Source of the DNA: Bacteroidales bacterium
GTDB lineage: Bacteria; Bacteroidota; Bacteroidia; Bacteroidales; Marinilabiliaceae
Direction: 5' to 3'
NCBI GenBank assembly: GCA_024401335.1
Contig: JAKSLH010000005.1
Location: 62,001-126,000, forward strand
Length of the DNA: 64,000 nucleotides
The position numbers and the translations under genes were made by a program. Positions 1 to 9,260 of this stretch are shown here, one piece after another (the stretch's first letter is position 1; the number at the start of each line of letters is the position of its first letter). The notes beneath the pieces were generated by a model. That model was given only the letters and a program-made list of their open reading frames with translations, was not told the DNA's origin and ran no database searches.

Positions 1-1458
1 ACCCATTTCGGAACTATTTCGGCAAGCCACATCACCTGCCTCACCATGCTTATATACGCCCAACAATGCAGCTTCAGCAACAGAATAACCTTGAGCCAGC
101 AAAGCTGTCAACACGCCTGTCAACACATCACCACTCCCCCCCGTAGCCATACCCGCATTACCAGTCGGATTAAAGATCACTCTGCCATCAGGCATGCATA
201 TTGTTGTATAAGCCCCTTTAAGTACCACTACACATTGTTTCGCCACAGCCACGCCACTAGCTCTATCTATTCTTGACATACGTGTATCATGTGGTTCTGT
301 CAGCCTATCAAACTCCGCTTCATGAGGCGTGATCACCGCATGAGTTGGGAAATCATATATGTCATCTATTTTACCTAACAGAAACAACGCATCGGCATCA
401 ATAACCATAGGGGTATCCTTAAACGACTCGATAAACTTCATCACAAAGTCCTTCTGATTATGTCCGCGACCAAGTCCAGGTCCGATACCGACCGCATTAT
501 AGCGGCCACGCATTAGCTCGTCATTCCATTCCACCTCGTCTACGCCACAAACCATAGCCATAGCCTCTGGAACACCTGTCTGTATTATCTGACACCCCAC
601 CTCTGGGATAGCCATTGTCAACAGCCCCACCCCACTTCTCATACATCCATTGGCAGCAAGTTGAGCAGCCCCCATCATACCTTTAGAACCAGCGACAATC
701 ATTGCACGTCCTGCGCTACCTTTATGAGCATATCTGCTTCTTGGCTTGACAAGCGATGCCACAGATTCCGCATCGGTCATATAATATCGGCTCTCGATAT
801 CCGACATAGCAGATTCATCAAGTCCAATATCCGTAACAATCAGCTTACCCACATAAGGCTCCGACTCAGGCATCAAGAATGATATTTTAGGCATCTGAAA
901 AGTAACTGTATAGTCGGCTTTGACAACCTCACCCGACATCATACACTTCATCATCTCCTCATCACCCATTCCTGAGGGCATATCAATACTCACAACCGTA
1001 GATTCAGAAGAATTTATACATCGTATCGCATCAGCAACACGACCATCTTCAACTGGCCTAGTCAATCCTGTACCGAGCAACGCATCAACGACAAGATCAC
1101 AGTCAGACAAGTCGATATCTTCAGCATCAACGATCAACTCGACCGATGCTGGCAGCCTTTTGACATTGGATTCACAATCGTCAGAACGACGCCCTTCCCT
1201 CCCAGTGAAAGAGAACACTCGAACACTGCAGCCAATCATAGCCAAATGGCGAGCCACAACCATACCATCACCTCCATTGTTCCCCGGTCCGGCCAACACC
1301 GACACCTTATTGCCCACAGAAGTACACACGTTGCGCATCAGCCATTCACTGACTGTTATCGCAGCCCTCTCCATCAGGTCGAGTGACGAAATTCCCTGCC
1401 TGCTTATTGTCATCTGATCAATAAGTCGAATATCCTTTTGAACAAATATCTTTTGCAT
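1..1458 (-). CDS. nnr: Bifunctional NAD(P)HX epimerase/dehydratase Nnr (3' end outside window)
   Basis: Repairs hydrated NADH/NADPH: the N-terminal YjeF_N domain epimerises R/S-NAD(P)HX and the C-terminal ribokinase-like domain dehydrates the S form using ADP or ATP. Reading leftward from the ATG at 1458, the frame stays open for 486 codons to base 1, so only the last few tens of residues are missing. Visible motifs are GPGNNGGDG near residue 60 (epimerase nucleotide site) and NPTGNAGMATGGSGDVLTG near residue 430 (dehydratase active site). The family is usually about 500 residues, so the protein looks full length. It is divergent from the hydrolase gene at 1568. No frameshift is seen. Confidence 0.93.
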   Translation of the reverse strand, partial: MQKIFVQKDIRLIDQMTISRQGISSLDLMERAAITVSEWLMRNVCTSVGNKVSVLAGPGNNGGDGMVVARHLAMIGCSVRVFSFTGREGRRSDDCESNVKRLPASVELIVDAEDIDLSDCDLVVDALLGTGLTRPVEDGRVADAIRCINSSESTVVSIDMPSGMGDEEMMKCMMSGEVVKADYTVTFQMPKISFLMPESEPYVGKLIVTDIGLDESAMSDIESRYYMTDAESVASLVKPRSRYAHKGSAGRAMIVAGSKGMMGAAQLAANGCMRSGVGLLTMAIPEVGCQIIQTGVPEAMAMVCGVDEVEWNDELMRGRYNAVGIGPGLGRGHNQKDFVMKFIESFKDTPMVIDADALFLLGKIDDIYDFPTHAVITPHEAEFDRLTEPHDTRMSRIDRASGVAVAKQCVVVLKGAYTTICMPDGRVIFNPTGNAGMATGGSGDVLTGVLTALLAQGYSVAEAALLGVYKHGEAGDVACRNSSEMG

Positions 1459-1535
1459 AATACACAGAAATTGGTCGAACTGTCATTTTACCAACAAATT
1501 AACCGACTACATCAATGCAAAAATATAAAAATTAT

Positions 1536-1543
1536 TACCTTTG
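1536..1543 (+). promoter_or_regulatory. Candidate -7 element for the S15 hydrolase gene
   Basis: TACCTTTG fits the Bacteroidota -7 consensus TAnnTTTG and lies 24 nt before the ATG at 1568. No clear -33 TTG is seen at the expected distance, so this is a weak call. Confidence 0.3.
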
Positions 1544-1567
1544 TTAATTATAATTTATTTGAGTCGT

Positions 1568-3487
1568 ATGAAAAAGCTCACCCTAGTAATAATAGCTACC
1601 ATAACAATTCTTACGTCATGCAAAAAAGCAACGACAGATAACGACTGGCTAATAAAGAATTACACAAAAAGAGAGGTTCAGATTCCGATGCGTGACGGGG
1701 TGAAACTTTTCACAGCAATATATGAGCCAAAGGACAACTCTACCAAGCATCCTATTCTTCTCAACCGCACCTGTTATTCTATCGCTCCATACGGTCCCGA
1801 CTTTGCTCCATTGATGTATGAAGGAGACAAGGAATACATTAAGAACAAATATATCATCGTCTATCAAGATGTCAGAGGGAAGAATCACAGTGAGGGCATA
1901 TTCGCGGACATCCGTCCCTTCATAAGTGACAAGACCGACGGGAACGGCAATATAGACCCATCAAAAACAGATGAGGCGTCTGACGCATACGACACTGCAG
2001 AATGGCTGATCAACAACACCAACAACAATGGCAACATAGGTGTCCATGGCATATCATATCCGGGTTTTTATTCCACAATGGCAGCTCTAAGCGGGCATCC
2101 TGCCATTAAAGCGGTATCACCACAGGCGCCGGTGACCGACTGGTTCCGAGGAGACGACGTTCACCACAACGGTGCACTCTTTCTCGCAGACATGTTCGGC
2201 TTCGACTTCTGGTTTCAATATTTGCAGACTGATGACATACGTAATGGAGAAGTTAGTTCTTCAGACATACCTAATCCATCAAGTGTACTTCATACAGATC
2301 AATACAGCGACTTCCTACGTATAGGATGCGTAAAGAATTTCACTGAGTTGATGGGTGACAGTGTTACCATGTGGAATAATGTCATTGAGCATCCTGACCT
2401 TGACGACTGGTGGGAGGAAAGAAACGTCGCATATCATTTGAAAGATATAAAGCCTGCCATACTTGTCGTTGGAGGTCTTTTCGATGCAGAAGACTGCTAT
2501 GGTACATTCGAAACATACAAAACCATCCGCAGAGACTCACCATCTACAGAAGCCTATCTTGTAGAAGGACCATGGGCACATGGAGCATGGAGAGCAGGAC
2601 AAACACCATTCTTCGGGGATATTTACTTCGGAAACGAGATAGTCACCGAATACTACTCTAAGAACATTGAATATCCGTTCTTTGCATACTATCTTGAGGG
2701 GAAAGGAGAAAAGCCATCTTATAGAGCCAAGGTTTTTGATACAGGCAGTTGCCAATGGGAAACATACGACAACGAATGGCCAATGGAAGCCACAACTCCA
2801 GTTCCTTTCTATCTCTCAAGCAACGGTAGCATAACAACAGAAAACAACGATGCTGTTGTATCGGCAAAATACACCTCTGACCCATCTCATCCTGTACCTT
2901 ACCAGATGGTACCGAGAGCTTCACGAGAGACCCAATATATGCTGGAGGATCAACGCTTTGCCTCACAGCGACCTGATGTGGCAACATTTCAGACAGAAGC
3001 ACTTGAAGACATGCTAAAAGTTTCTGGCGAGATCGTAGTAAACCTAAACACATCAATATCGACTACAGACGCCGACTTCATAGTAAAGATAATAGATGTA
3101 TTCCCTGACGACTTTGAATATCCTGACAGCTTATATACATACGACAACGGGTTTTATGAGTATACCATACCTCCAATGGCGGGATATCAGATGCTTGTGC
3201 GTGGTGATGTGATAAGAGGCAAATATCGCGACGATTTAAGGACTCCAAAACCTTTCACACCTAATCAGAAAACCACTGTATCGTTCAAGATGCCTGATAT
3301 AAACCATACGTTCTTACCTGGTCATAAACTTATGATTCAGGTACAATCAACATGGTTCCCACTCGTAGATCGCAATCCTCAGAAATTCTGCAACATCTAC
3401 AAGTGCTCAGACGACGACTTCCAAAAAGCGGACATAACGATATACAGCACATCGAATGTTGTACTGCCAGTAGTAAATAACAATTGA
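1568..3487 (+). CDS. CocE/NonD (peptidase S15-like) alpha/beta-hydrolase lipoprotein
   Basis: Predicted secreted serine hydrolase of the X-Pro dipeptidyl-peptidase/cocaine-esterase family, acting on peptides or acyl esters outside the cytoplasm; the substrate is unknown. The ATG at 1568 is chosen because it begins a lipoprotein signal (MKKLTLVI... ending LTSC, Cys around residue 20). An in-frame ATG at 1541 would add a non-signal extension. The catalytic triad is readable: Ser163 in GISYPG, Asp306 in GGLFDAED and His338 in GPWAHGAW. A C-terminal jelly-roll part (about 400-640) with VSFKMPDINHTFLPGH is typical of the family. It is convergent with rsgA, with 7 nt between the stops. It may be surface exposed or periplasmic. 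Confidence 0.85.
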   Translation: MKKLTLVIIATITILTSCKKATTDNDWLIKNYTKREVQIPMRDGVKLFTAIYEPKDNSTKHPILLNRTCYSIAPYGPDFAPLMYEGDKEYIKNKYIIVYQDVRGKNHSEGIFADIRPFISDKTDGNGNIDPSKTDEASDAYDTAEWLINNTNNNGNIGVHGISYPGFYSTMAALSGHPAIKAVSPQAPVTDWFRGDDVHHNGALFLADMFGFDFWFQYLQTDDIRNGEVSSSDIPNPSSVLHTDQYSDFLRIGCVKNFTELMGDSVTMWNNVIEHPDLDDWWEERNVAYHLKDIKPAILVVGGLFDAEDCYGTFETYKTIRRDSPSTEAYLVEGPWAHGAWRAGQTPFFGDIYFGNEIVTEYYSKNIEYPFFAYYLEGKGEKPSYRAKVFDTGSCQWETYDNEWPMEATTPVPFYLSSNGSITTENNDAVVSAKYTSDPSHPVPYQMVPRASRETQYMLEDQRFASQRPDVATFQTEALEDMLKVSGEIVVNLNTSISTTDADFIVKIIDVFPDDFEYPDSLYTYDNGFYEYTIPPMAGYQMLVRGDVIRGKYRDDLRTPKPFTPNQKTTVSFKMPDINHTFLPGHKLMIQVQSTWFPLVDRNPQKFCNIYKCSDDDFQKADITIYSTSNVVLPVVNNN

Positions 3488-3494
3488 TTTTTGA

Positions 3495-4433
3495 TTATCT
3501 GTACTTTGATGTACTAGATTCGAAGATGTTGACATAGCTCTGGTAACGGCTCAATGCCAAACGTCCTTCCTCGACGGCCAGCTTCACTGCACATCCTGGC
3601 TCATGAAGATGAGTGCAGTTGCCATACTGGCAATCTGATGACACCTTGAAAATATCACGGAAATAGTGGGCTATCTCCTCTTTTTCTATGTTTGCTATGC
3701 CGAAACCTCTGATGCCTGGGGTATCGATGACATAGCCACCAAAACTGAACTTATGCATCTCTGCATGAGTTGTAGTGTGCTTTCCGCTATTATTTATTTC
3801 GCTTATGTCATCTGTCTTAAGGTTCAAGCCAGGCTCTATTCGGTTTATAAGAGTAGACTTGCCGACGCCAGAATGTCCTGCTACGACACTCACCTTGTCC
3901 TTTAGTACTTCCTTGACCTTATCAAGACCTATCTCTTTCTTGGCGCATACTTCGATGACCGTATAACCCATTGACTCATACAGTGCCCTATATGTTTCAA
4001 GCTCCTCAAGATTATTGCCCGTATATCTGTCAATCTTATTGAAAACAATAACTACAGGAACGCCATAAGCCTCAGCTGAAGCCAAGAATCTGTCAATAAA
4101 TACAGGAGTTGTAACAGGGAAATTAACTGTGACTACAAGAAGAGCCTGGTCAACATTGGCAGCGAGTACATGTGTCTGCTTAGATAGATTGGTCGATTTT
4201 CTGACAACATAGTTCTTTCTCTCCAAAAGCTCTGTTATCGACCCATCTTCATCCTCATTAGATACAGCAGAATCCTCGAACATCACATAGTCACCAACAG
4301 CCACTGGATTTGTACTCTTTATATCATCCAGACGCATCTTGCCCTTTATTCTACACGTATGCAATGAACCATCTTCAGCACGAACCACATACTGACTACC
4401 TGTTGACTTGATGACTGTTCCCTTTTCTGCCAT
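3495..4433 (-). CDS. rsgA: Ribosome small-subunit biogenesis GTPase RsgA
   Basis: Circularly permuted GTPase that checks late 30S maturation (YjeQ family). The 312-residue protein has an N-terminal OB fold (about 1-70), then the permuted G motifs: FNKID (G4) before the P-loop GHSGVGKST around residue 185, then DTPGIRGFG (G3). It ends with a zinc site, CQYGNCTHLHEPGC, in the C-terminal helical domain. Length and order match the family. It is transcribed leftward, downstream of the TonB receptor but separated from it by a terminator, so probably on its own promoter. Confidence 0.96.
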   Translation of the reverse strand: MAEKGTVIKSTGSQYVVRAEDGSLHTCRIKGKMRLDDIKSTNPVAVGDYVMFEDSAVSNEDEDGSITELLERKNYVVRKSTNLSKQTHVLAANVDQALLVVTVNFPVTTPVFIDRFLASAEAYGVPVVIVFNKIDRYTGNNLEELETYRALYESMGYTVIEVCAKKEIGLDKVKEVLKDKVSVVAGHSGVGKSTLINRIEPGLNLKTDDISEINNSGKHTTTHAEMHKFSFGGYVIDTPGIRGFGIANIEKEEIAHYFRDIFKVSSDCQYGNCTHLHEPGCAVKLAVEEGRLALSRYQSYVNIFESSTSKYR

Positions 4434-4450
4434 AACACATTTGTTTATGC

Positions 4451-4458
4451 AAATTTAG
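4451..4458 (-). promoter_or_regulatory. Candidate -7 element of rsgA
   Basis: On the minus strand TAAATTTG matches TAnnTTTG and lies 17 nt upstream of the rsgA ATG. A TTTG lies 23 nt further upstream, slightly too far for the usual -33 spacing. Confidence 0.35.
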
Positions 4459-4480
4459 ATGTTTTATTTTAATGCATAAA

Positions 4481-4512
4481 CAAAAAGGACAGCCATTTAC
4501 ATGACTGTCCTC
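4481..4512 (-). terminator. Terminator after the TonB-dependent receptor
   Basis: On the minus strand AGGACAG (4506-4512) pairs with CTGTCCT (4487-4493), followed by a T-rich run (TTTTTGT). It lies 29 nt past the receptor stop. Confidence 0.75.
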
Positions 4513-4541
4513 AATAATATCACTTTTAACTATTTATCATG

Positions 4542-7532
4542 TTAGAAGTTGAATGCAGCACCAACGGTGTACAATCCACCAATCTTGTCATTCATTACCG
4601 CCTCACGTTCCTTGCTATTGAACAAGTTGTGTGCATTAATGAATATCTCAAAACCGTTAGTAGGCTTATATCCCACCTTCATGTTAAGAGTGCAACGCTG
4701 CTTCATGTCGAATGAGCCATAGGCAAGTCTGTAAACTCGCTTACCCATCATATTAAGGTAAGCTGACACCTCAAGTTTTTCTATTGGCTTATAGATAAGA
4801 CCAATCATACCATAGAAACTTGGAGTACCCTTATGCTTATATCCATTGCGCTTTGTCTGTGGATGCTCATCACGGATATCTTTACCATATACCTGGCCGA
4901 TCTCATTCACACCAGTCTCGCGGTTGTAAGATGGGCCGAATGTATGTTGCGCTGCAGTCTGCATTGCTTCGTAATCGCTCATACCATTCTCCACAACATT
5001 CTGACGCCATTCCTTCAAGAGATTATTAAGCAAATTAGGCAATTCACCTGTCATCTCGTAATTCTTGAAGATATAGTTCATCATAGGATCGGTCACAAAC
5101 ATATCGAGCATAGCAGACTCTTCATCAGTAAATGATGGCTTGCTATAGCTCACAGCATTATTCTGCGAGCTAGTCAACATAGCCTTAATGTCGTTGATCT
5201 GCTGATATTCATAGTAGTTGTCAATGGTAGTCTTCTGAGTATTAACATTGAGTTTTGCAATAAGCTTGCTAGATATGATATAGTCCATGTTGACAGATAT
5301 ACCCATCTGATGAACCTCGTAAGGGAGCATTGAATACTTGACATCAGCATAAGGACGGAACACGCTACCCATATCAACCTTCTGTGCAAGATTCAGGAAG
5401 ATATAGTTGGACATGTAGTTGATGAACTTGTCATTAGAGAACATCAGACTCTGTATGCCATCAGGCATGCTATTTACGCCCTCTTGGATGCCGAGAAGGA
5501 TATGAGCAAAACGTTCAGAAGAAACCTGCATCGCACCATAGTTAGCCATCATTGCACCATAGTCCTTGCTGATTGAATAGAAGGCCTCAGCATCTACGAG
5601 TATGTTCATGATAGGTCTCCAACGATAGCCCACCTCAAAGTTGTCAATGTGCATGAGAGTAAGATCATCATTGCCACCAATGTGGAGTCGGCTTGGGTAG
5701 AACATATTGCTACGAAGCCATGTATAGTCGGCACATGAGTTAACAAGGTTAGCACCTCTGTTGGCACGGCCATATACAAAACGCACAAAGTTGTTTCCGT
5801 TAATAGAATAGCTAGCACCAAACTGCCAAGAGTGGCTCCACTTATCTGGGTTAGAAGTCTTGTCGGCACGATATGCACCAATGAGTCGGAGACCATCATG
5901 CACATAATTGACACGTACACTTGGCGCAATAGTATTGATATCTTTCTCACCGGTGAAAAGACCAGTCAGCATATTGTAACCGCTGTATGCCTTTATCGTT
6001 TCATTCCACTCTGGTTTAAATCCGTGACTTGGATCCTCGTAATGCCACTTATAGTTATAACGGAATCCCGGTTCACTAAGATCAAGGCCATAATTCCCTG
6101 GCATAGCCTTATCTGCTATTGATGCATTCAAAGGATCTTGTTCATCCCATACTGGCACATAGTCATCAGCGCAAGAGTGCTGGAAGAAGAATCCAGGGCG
6201 AACAGAAAAACCATTATCCATCTTGAAATCATATTCGGCCGAGATGTTGATATTGTTGATATTCATCTTATAACCAGGCACACCTACAACATACTCCTGT
6301 ATACCATTCATGTAATTGGCAACAAAACGCAAGTCTTTGATGTTGGCATCAAGATTAATATATGCAGTCTCTGACTTACGGCCATTGAGCGACACGATAT
6401 CTTCGTTGGCTGGTGAACCATTAACGTGTGACTTCTGATAACCACCAGAAAGGAATATATTCATCTTTTCAGCAGGTGTCCAGCACAGGTATCCATTGAC
6501 ACCCATTGTCTCACGGCTAAGTTTTGGGTCAGGGAACATTGATGTAAGCGGAGTCTCTGGCTCTGTGCCATCGAACAGGCGATAATCGCCATCTGCCATA
6601 ACATAAAGCTGCTTCATGCTTTGTATCTCCTCGAGCGAGAATTCACCACCATTAGATGCATCGATCATTGTTCCAAGAACAGAAAGGTCGGTGAGCTTGT
6701 CGCCTGGCGCAGGAAGTTCAGGTGTGCTACGTGTTGGAATATACTGTCCTGGATTTGGCAAAAGATAGAGCTTATCTGTATTACGCTCACGCTTCTGTAT
6801 GTTGGCAGTGATACCAAGAGCTATCTTATCGGTGAAAGCGCGACGGAGGCCAAGTTCACCTATCATTGTATTGTTGTTTCCCACCTGTACGTTACCGCTG
6901 GCAATGCTAGAAACAACACTTGGACGCTCAGTGATGATGTTGATAACGCCATTTACAGCGTTGGCACCATAGAGGGCACTACATGCACCACGGACAACCT
7001 CGATACGCTCGACATCTTCAATACCGATAGGAAGCATATCGAAATTGATAGCACCCATAACGTTGTTCTGCACAGGTCGACCATCAATCATGAGGAGCGT
7101 GTTGGCATTCTCCGTATAAAGGTATGTGTTATAATCAGGTATGTTGTTAAGACCACGCATATGGATATCGTAAATACCGTTGGTCTTTTCGCTTACTATC
7201 ATACCTGGAATCAGACGAAACGCCTCTTCGATGGTAGTCACACCATAAGTGCGCATCTCTCGGCGTGTGATAACAGTTGTTGACAATGGAGAGGTGAACG
7301 AATCCTCATCTTCTTTTGATGCAGAAGAGACATTCTTGTTCATGATAAGAGCAAAAAGCTCGTCTGGATTACTAACACCAACTGCCTTGATCGCTTCTGC
7401 GAAATCTTCCATAGAAAGATCCATAAGCTGATCTTCAGTCATATTGAGAACCTGTTCACGCGTATACTTATTCTGAGCACTCATGCCAACGAACACAAAA
7501 AGCATGAGCATTGAAACGAATAATTTTTTCAT
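4542..7532 (-). CDS. TonB-dependent outer-membrane receptor
   Basis: A 996-residue outer-membrane active transporter; the ligand is unknown. Start at 7532 is chosen because it begins a clean Sec signal peptide (MKKLFVSMLMLF... ending GMSAQ); longer frames upstream have no signal. A short acidic helical segment follows (about 22-65), then the plug (about 75-200) with VITRREMRTYGV, the LMIDGRPV strand, ERIEVVRGACSALYG and GVINIITERP. The rest is a 22-strand-type barrel that ends in an aromatic residue (AAFNF). It lacks the carboxypeptidase-like N-terminal domain of SusC and has no SusD neighbour, so it is more like a siderophore/vitamin/metal-type receptor. It lies 32 nt after the YfiR-like gene and probably shares its transcript. 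Confidence 0.92.
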   Translation of the reverse strand: MKKLFVSMLMLFVFVGMSAQNKYTREQVLNMTEDQLMDLSMEDFAEAIKAVGVSNPDELFALIMNKNVSSASKEDEDSFTSPLSTTVITRREMRTYGVTTIEEAFRLIPGMIVSEKTNGIYDIHMRGLNNIPDYNTYLYTENANTLLMIDGRPVQNNVMGAINFDMLPIGIEDVERIEVVRGACSALYGANAVNGVINIITERPSVVSSIASGNVQVGNNNTMIGELGLRRAFTDKIALGITANIQKRERNTDKLYLLPNPGQYIPTRSTPELPAPGDKLTDLSVLGTMIDASNGGEFSLEEIQSMKQLYVMADGDYRLFDGTEPETPLTSMFPDPKLSRETMGVNGYLCWTPAEKMNIFLSGGYQKSHVNGSPANEDIVSLNGRKSETAYINLDANIKDLRFVANYMNGIQEYVVGVPGYKMNINNINISAEYDFKMDNGFSVRPGFFFQHSCADDYVPVWDEQDPLNASIADKAMPGNYGLDLSEPGFRYNYKWHYEDPSHGFKPEWNETIKAYSGYNMLTGLFTGEKDINTIAPSVRVNYVHDGLRLIGAYRADKTSNPDKWSHSWQFGASYSINGNNFVRFVYGRANRGANLVNSCADYTWLRSNMFYPSRLHIGGNDDLTLMHIDNFEVGYRWRPIMNILVDAEAFYSISKDYGAMMANYGAMQVSSERFAHILLGIQEGVNSMPDGIQSLMFSNDKFINYMSNYIFLNLAQKVDMGSVFRPYADVKYSMLPYEVHQMGISVNMDYIISSKLIAKLNVNTQKTTIDNYYEYQQINDIKAMLTSSQNNAVSYSKPSFTDEESAMLDMFVTDPMMNYIFKNYEMTGELPNLLNNLLKEWRQNVVENGMSDYEAMQTAAQHTFGPSYNRETGVNEIGQVYGKDIRDEHPQTKRNGYKHKGTPSFYGMIGLIYKPIEKLEVSAYLNMMGKRVYRLAYGSFDMKQRCTLNMKVGYKPTNGFEIFINAHNLFNSKEREAVMNDKIGGLYTVGAAFNF

Positions 7533-7564
7533 AAAATTAGAAATTACTATATAACTGATTAATA

Positions 7565-8083
7565 CTAATCGACATTTGTACCAGAACGGAGTAGCTCCTG
7601 AGAGCATGTCAAGCCATAAGACTGAAGATTCTTACTTGACACCTCATAGGCTAGGGCACCATTTTTATTTACAAATGATATACCTGCTCCGTGTTCACAA
7701 AAACCGCCCTTGCCCGACACAATAAGCACGTTATTACCCTTCTGCGACTCAACGAGCTTCTGAATCTGATCACTCTTTGATTCACCCAAGAACACTACAT
7801 CGGACTTCTGGATCTGCGCGATAGTTGAAGCTTCAAGGACAACAATGCTTCGACTACCAATCTTACGGGATGCAACACTTTTCTTTAGTGCAGACGCCAT
7901 TTCGTTGTCACCTACAATTGTAATCACAAAATCTGAATTGGACGCCGCCGAGTTTGGCCAAGAGACTCCCTTTGCAAACTTGTAAAGATACATGGCCTTA
8001 AATTGAGCTGCTTGACCTGCCGATTTAACACTTGGAATAATCAATACAAGCAGCGCAATGATCATTTTTAGACATAACCTCAT
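7565..8083 (-). CDS. YfiR-like (DUF4154) exported protein, copy 1
   Basis: A 172-residue protein with a signal peptide (to about residue 25, ...SVKSAGQA) followed by a single DUF4154/YfiR-like domain: the FKAMYLYKFAKGVSWP strand-helix near the start, VITIVGDNEMASALKK, then VLIVSGKGGFCEHGAGISF and the closing LRSGTNVD. In Pseudomonas YfiR is a periplasmic repressor of a diguanylate cyclase; that role is not transferable here without a partner. It is nearly identical in its mature part to the next gene upstream (8312-8827), so the pair is a tandem duplication. It sits 32 nt before the TonB receptor, which suggests a shared periplasmic or receptor-linked role. Confidence 0.82.
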   Translation of the reverse strand: MRLCLKMIIALLVLIIPSVKSAGQAAQFKAMYLYKFAKGVSWPNSAASNSDFVITIVGDNEMASALKKSVASRKIGSRSIVVLEASTIAQIQKSDVVFLGESKSDQIQKLVESQKGNNVLIVSGKGGFCEHGAGISFVNKNGALAYEVSSKNLQSYGLTCSQELLRSGTNVD

Positions 8084-8311
8084 AGCTGTATTTTTTGATA
8101 GAACTAACCAAATTTGTAAAACAATTTTTACATTTCAAAACAGAAAAAATCATTTATTGGCACAATATCTAACATGTCACAAAGAATAATCAGATTTGAC
8201 CAAAAACTAATTTATCTGACGAAAGAACAACAAAAAACAAGACTACTGAAAGCTATTCAACATATTTTAGCTAAAAACAGGGCTATATCATCGGGACAAT
8301 AACACGGTGAA

Positions 8312-8827
8312 TTAATCGACATTTGTTCCCGAGCGCAAAATCTCCTGAGAGCAAGACAGACCGAATTTTTGTAGATTCTTGCTAGAGACTTCATAAGCTA
8401 ATGCACCATTCTTATTTACGAAGGATATACCTGCGCCATATTCGCACCATCCACCCTTACCAGAAACGATAAGCACATTGTTACCATTTTGCGACTCTAT
8501 AAGCTTCTGTATCTGATCACTCTTAGACTCACCAAGGAAAATCATATCCGACTTCTGTACCTGTGTTATTGTAGAGGCCTCAAGGACTACGATTCCACGA
8601 CTACCAATCTTACGGGATGCGACACTTTTCTTTAGCGCAGTTGCCATCTCGTTATCACCAACTATTGTTATTACAAAGTCACCACTGGAACTTGCGCCAG
8701 GCCAAGACACTCCCTTCGCAAACTTATAAAGGTACATAGCTTTGAATTGGGCTGCCTGACCAAAGGACTTGATGCATGGCAATGATATCAGCACAAGCAT
8801 CAGGATTGATCTGATAAATATTTTCAT
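8312..8827 (-). CDS. YfiR-like (DUF4154) exported protein, copy 2
   Basis: Paralogue of the gene at 7565-8083. The start at 8827 gives a 171-residue protein with a signal peptide (MKIFIRSILML... ending KSFGQ); the earlier in-frame ATG at 8878 lies upstream of the promoter and is unlikely. The mature parts share long identical stretches (for example FKAMYLYKFAKGVSWP, ESKSDQIQKL, VNKNGALAYEVSSKNL) and differ by scattered conservative changes. A 228-nt spacer separates the copies. No catalytic residues are recognisable; the fold is a small alpha/beta domain. Together with the TonB receptor downstream it makes a three-gene leftward unit. Confidence 0.82.
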   Translation of the reverse strand: MKIFIRSILMLVLISLPCIKSFGQAAQFKAMYLYKFAKGVSWPGASSSGDFVITIVGDNEMATALKKSVASRKIGSRGIVVLEASTITQVQKSDMIFLGESKSDQIQKLIESQNGNNVLIVSGKGGWCEYGAGISFVNKNGALAYEVSSKNLQKFGLSCSQEILRSGTNVD

Positions 8828-8848
8828 ATACGTTAGATTTATTGCTAA

Positions 8849-8879
8849 CAAATATGGAATAATTTTTTGATATAACAAA
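8849..8879 (-). promoter_or_regulatory. Promoter of the YfiR-like/TonB receptor unit
   Basis: Minus strand: TTTG (8876-8879), 19 nt, CATATTTG (8849-8856), one mismatch from TAnnTTTG. It lies 21 nt before the ATG at 8827. Confidence 0.55.
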
Positions 8880-8924
8880 TAGTTTTAGACCTTTTTTACA
8901 TTTATCGACTTGATACAAGCCTAA

Positions 8925-9260
8925 TTACAAAGAAACGAACTTTGCTCCGACGCCATCGAATTTATTGATATCAAAGGAGCATACAAGCATTAACTGTACT
9001 TTATTTCCTACTGACAAGGTTGCCTGCGAAGACCTCAGTTGAAACTGACATTGATTGATGAAGTCCTCTTTGGATGAAAATGTAAAAGGATTAACCTTTG
9101 GGATTATAACACCTGCAAAAAAACGGGTTGACGCCATCTCGTGGAGAGTATCTCCACACTCACATATGGAGACTATTTTACCCTCTGAATCAAGTTCAAT
9201 TATCGGATACCGACCTAAAGAGCCATCAGTACGCAAATAAAGGTGGGAGGAGTATCTCAT
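8925..9260 (-). CDS. Small conserved protein, resembles the N-terminal part of amidohydrolases
   Basis: A 111-residue protein without signal peptide or membrane segment; I do not recognise a named family. The first 55 residues (HLYLRTDGSLGRYPIIELD, then GKIVSI and FFAGVIIP) resemble the beta-sandwich start of cytosine-deaminase-like amidohydrolases, where the metal-binding HxH would come next. Here that region reads KVNPFTFSS and the metal site and barrel are absent. Its ATG overlaps the end of the DUF4296 gene by 35 nt in another frame, which implies translational coupling and supports it as a real gene. It is either a stand-alone derived domain or a decayed enzyme. Confidence 0.6.
   Translation of the reverse strand: MRYSSHLYLRTDGSLGRYPIIELDSEGKIVSICECGDTLHEMASTRFFAGVIIPKVNPFTFSSKEDFINQCQFQLRSSQATLSVGNKVQLMLVCSFDINKFDGVGAKFVSL

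Noticed and set aside
6621-7283. A 220-codon open frame on the plus strand inside the TonB receptor gene
   Set aside because: It is antisense to strongly conserved plug-domain codons, has low-complexity biased composition and no promoter; it is a shadow of the real gene.
4542-7532. Reading the TonB receptor as a SusC protein
   Set aside because: No carboxypeptidase-like or CNA-B-type N-terminal domain and no SusD lipoprotein next to it.
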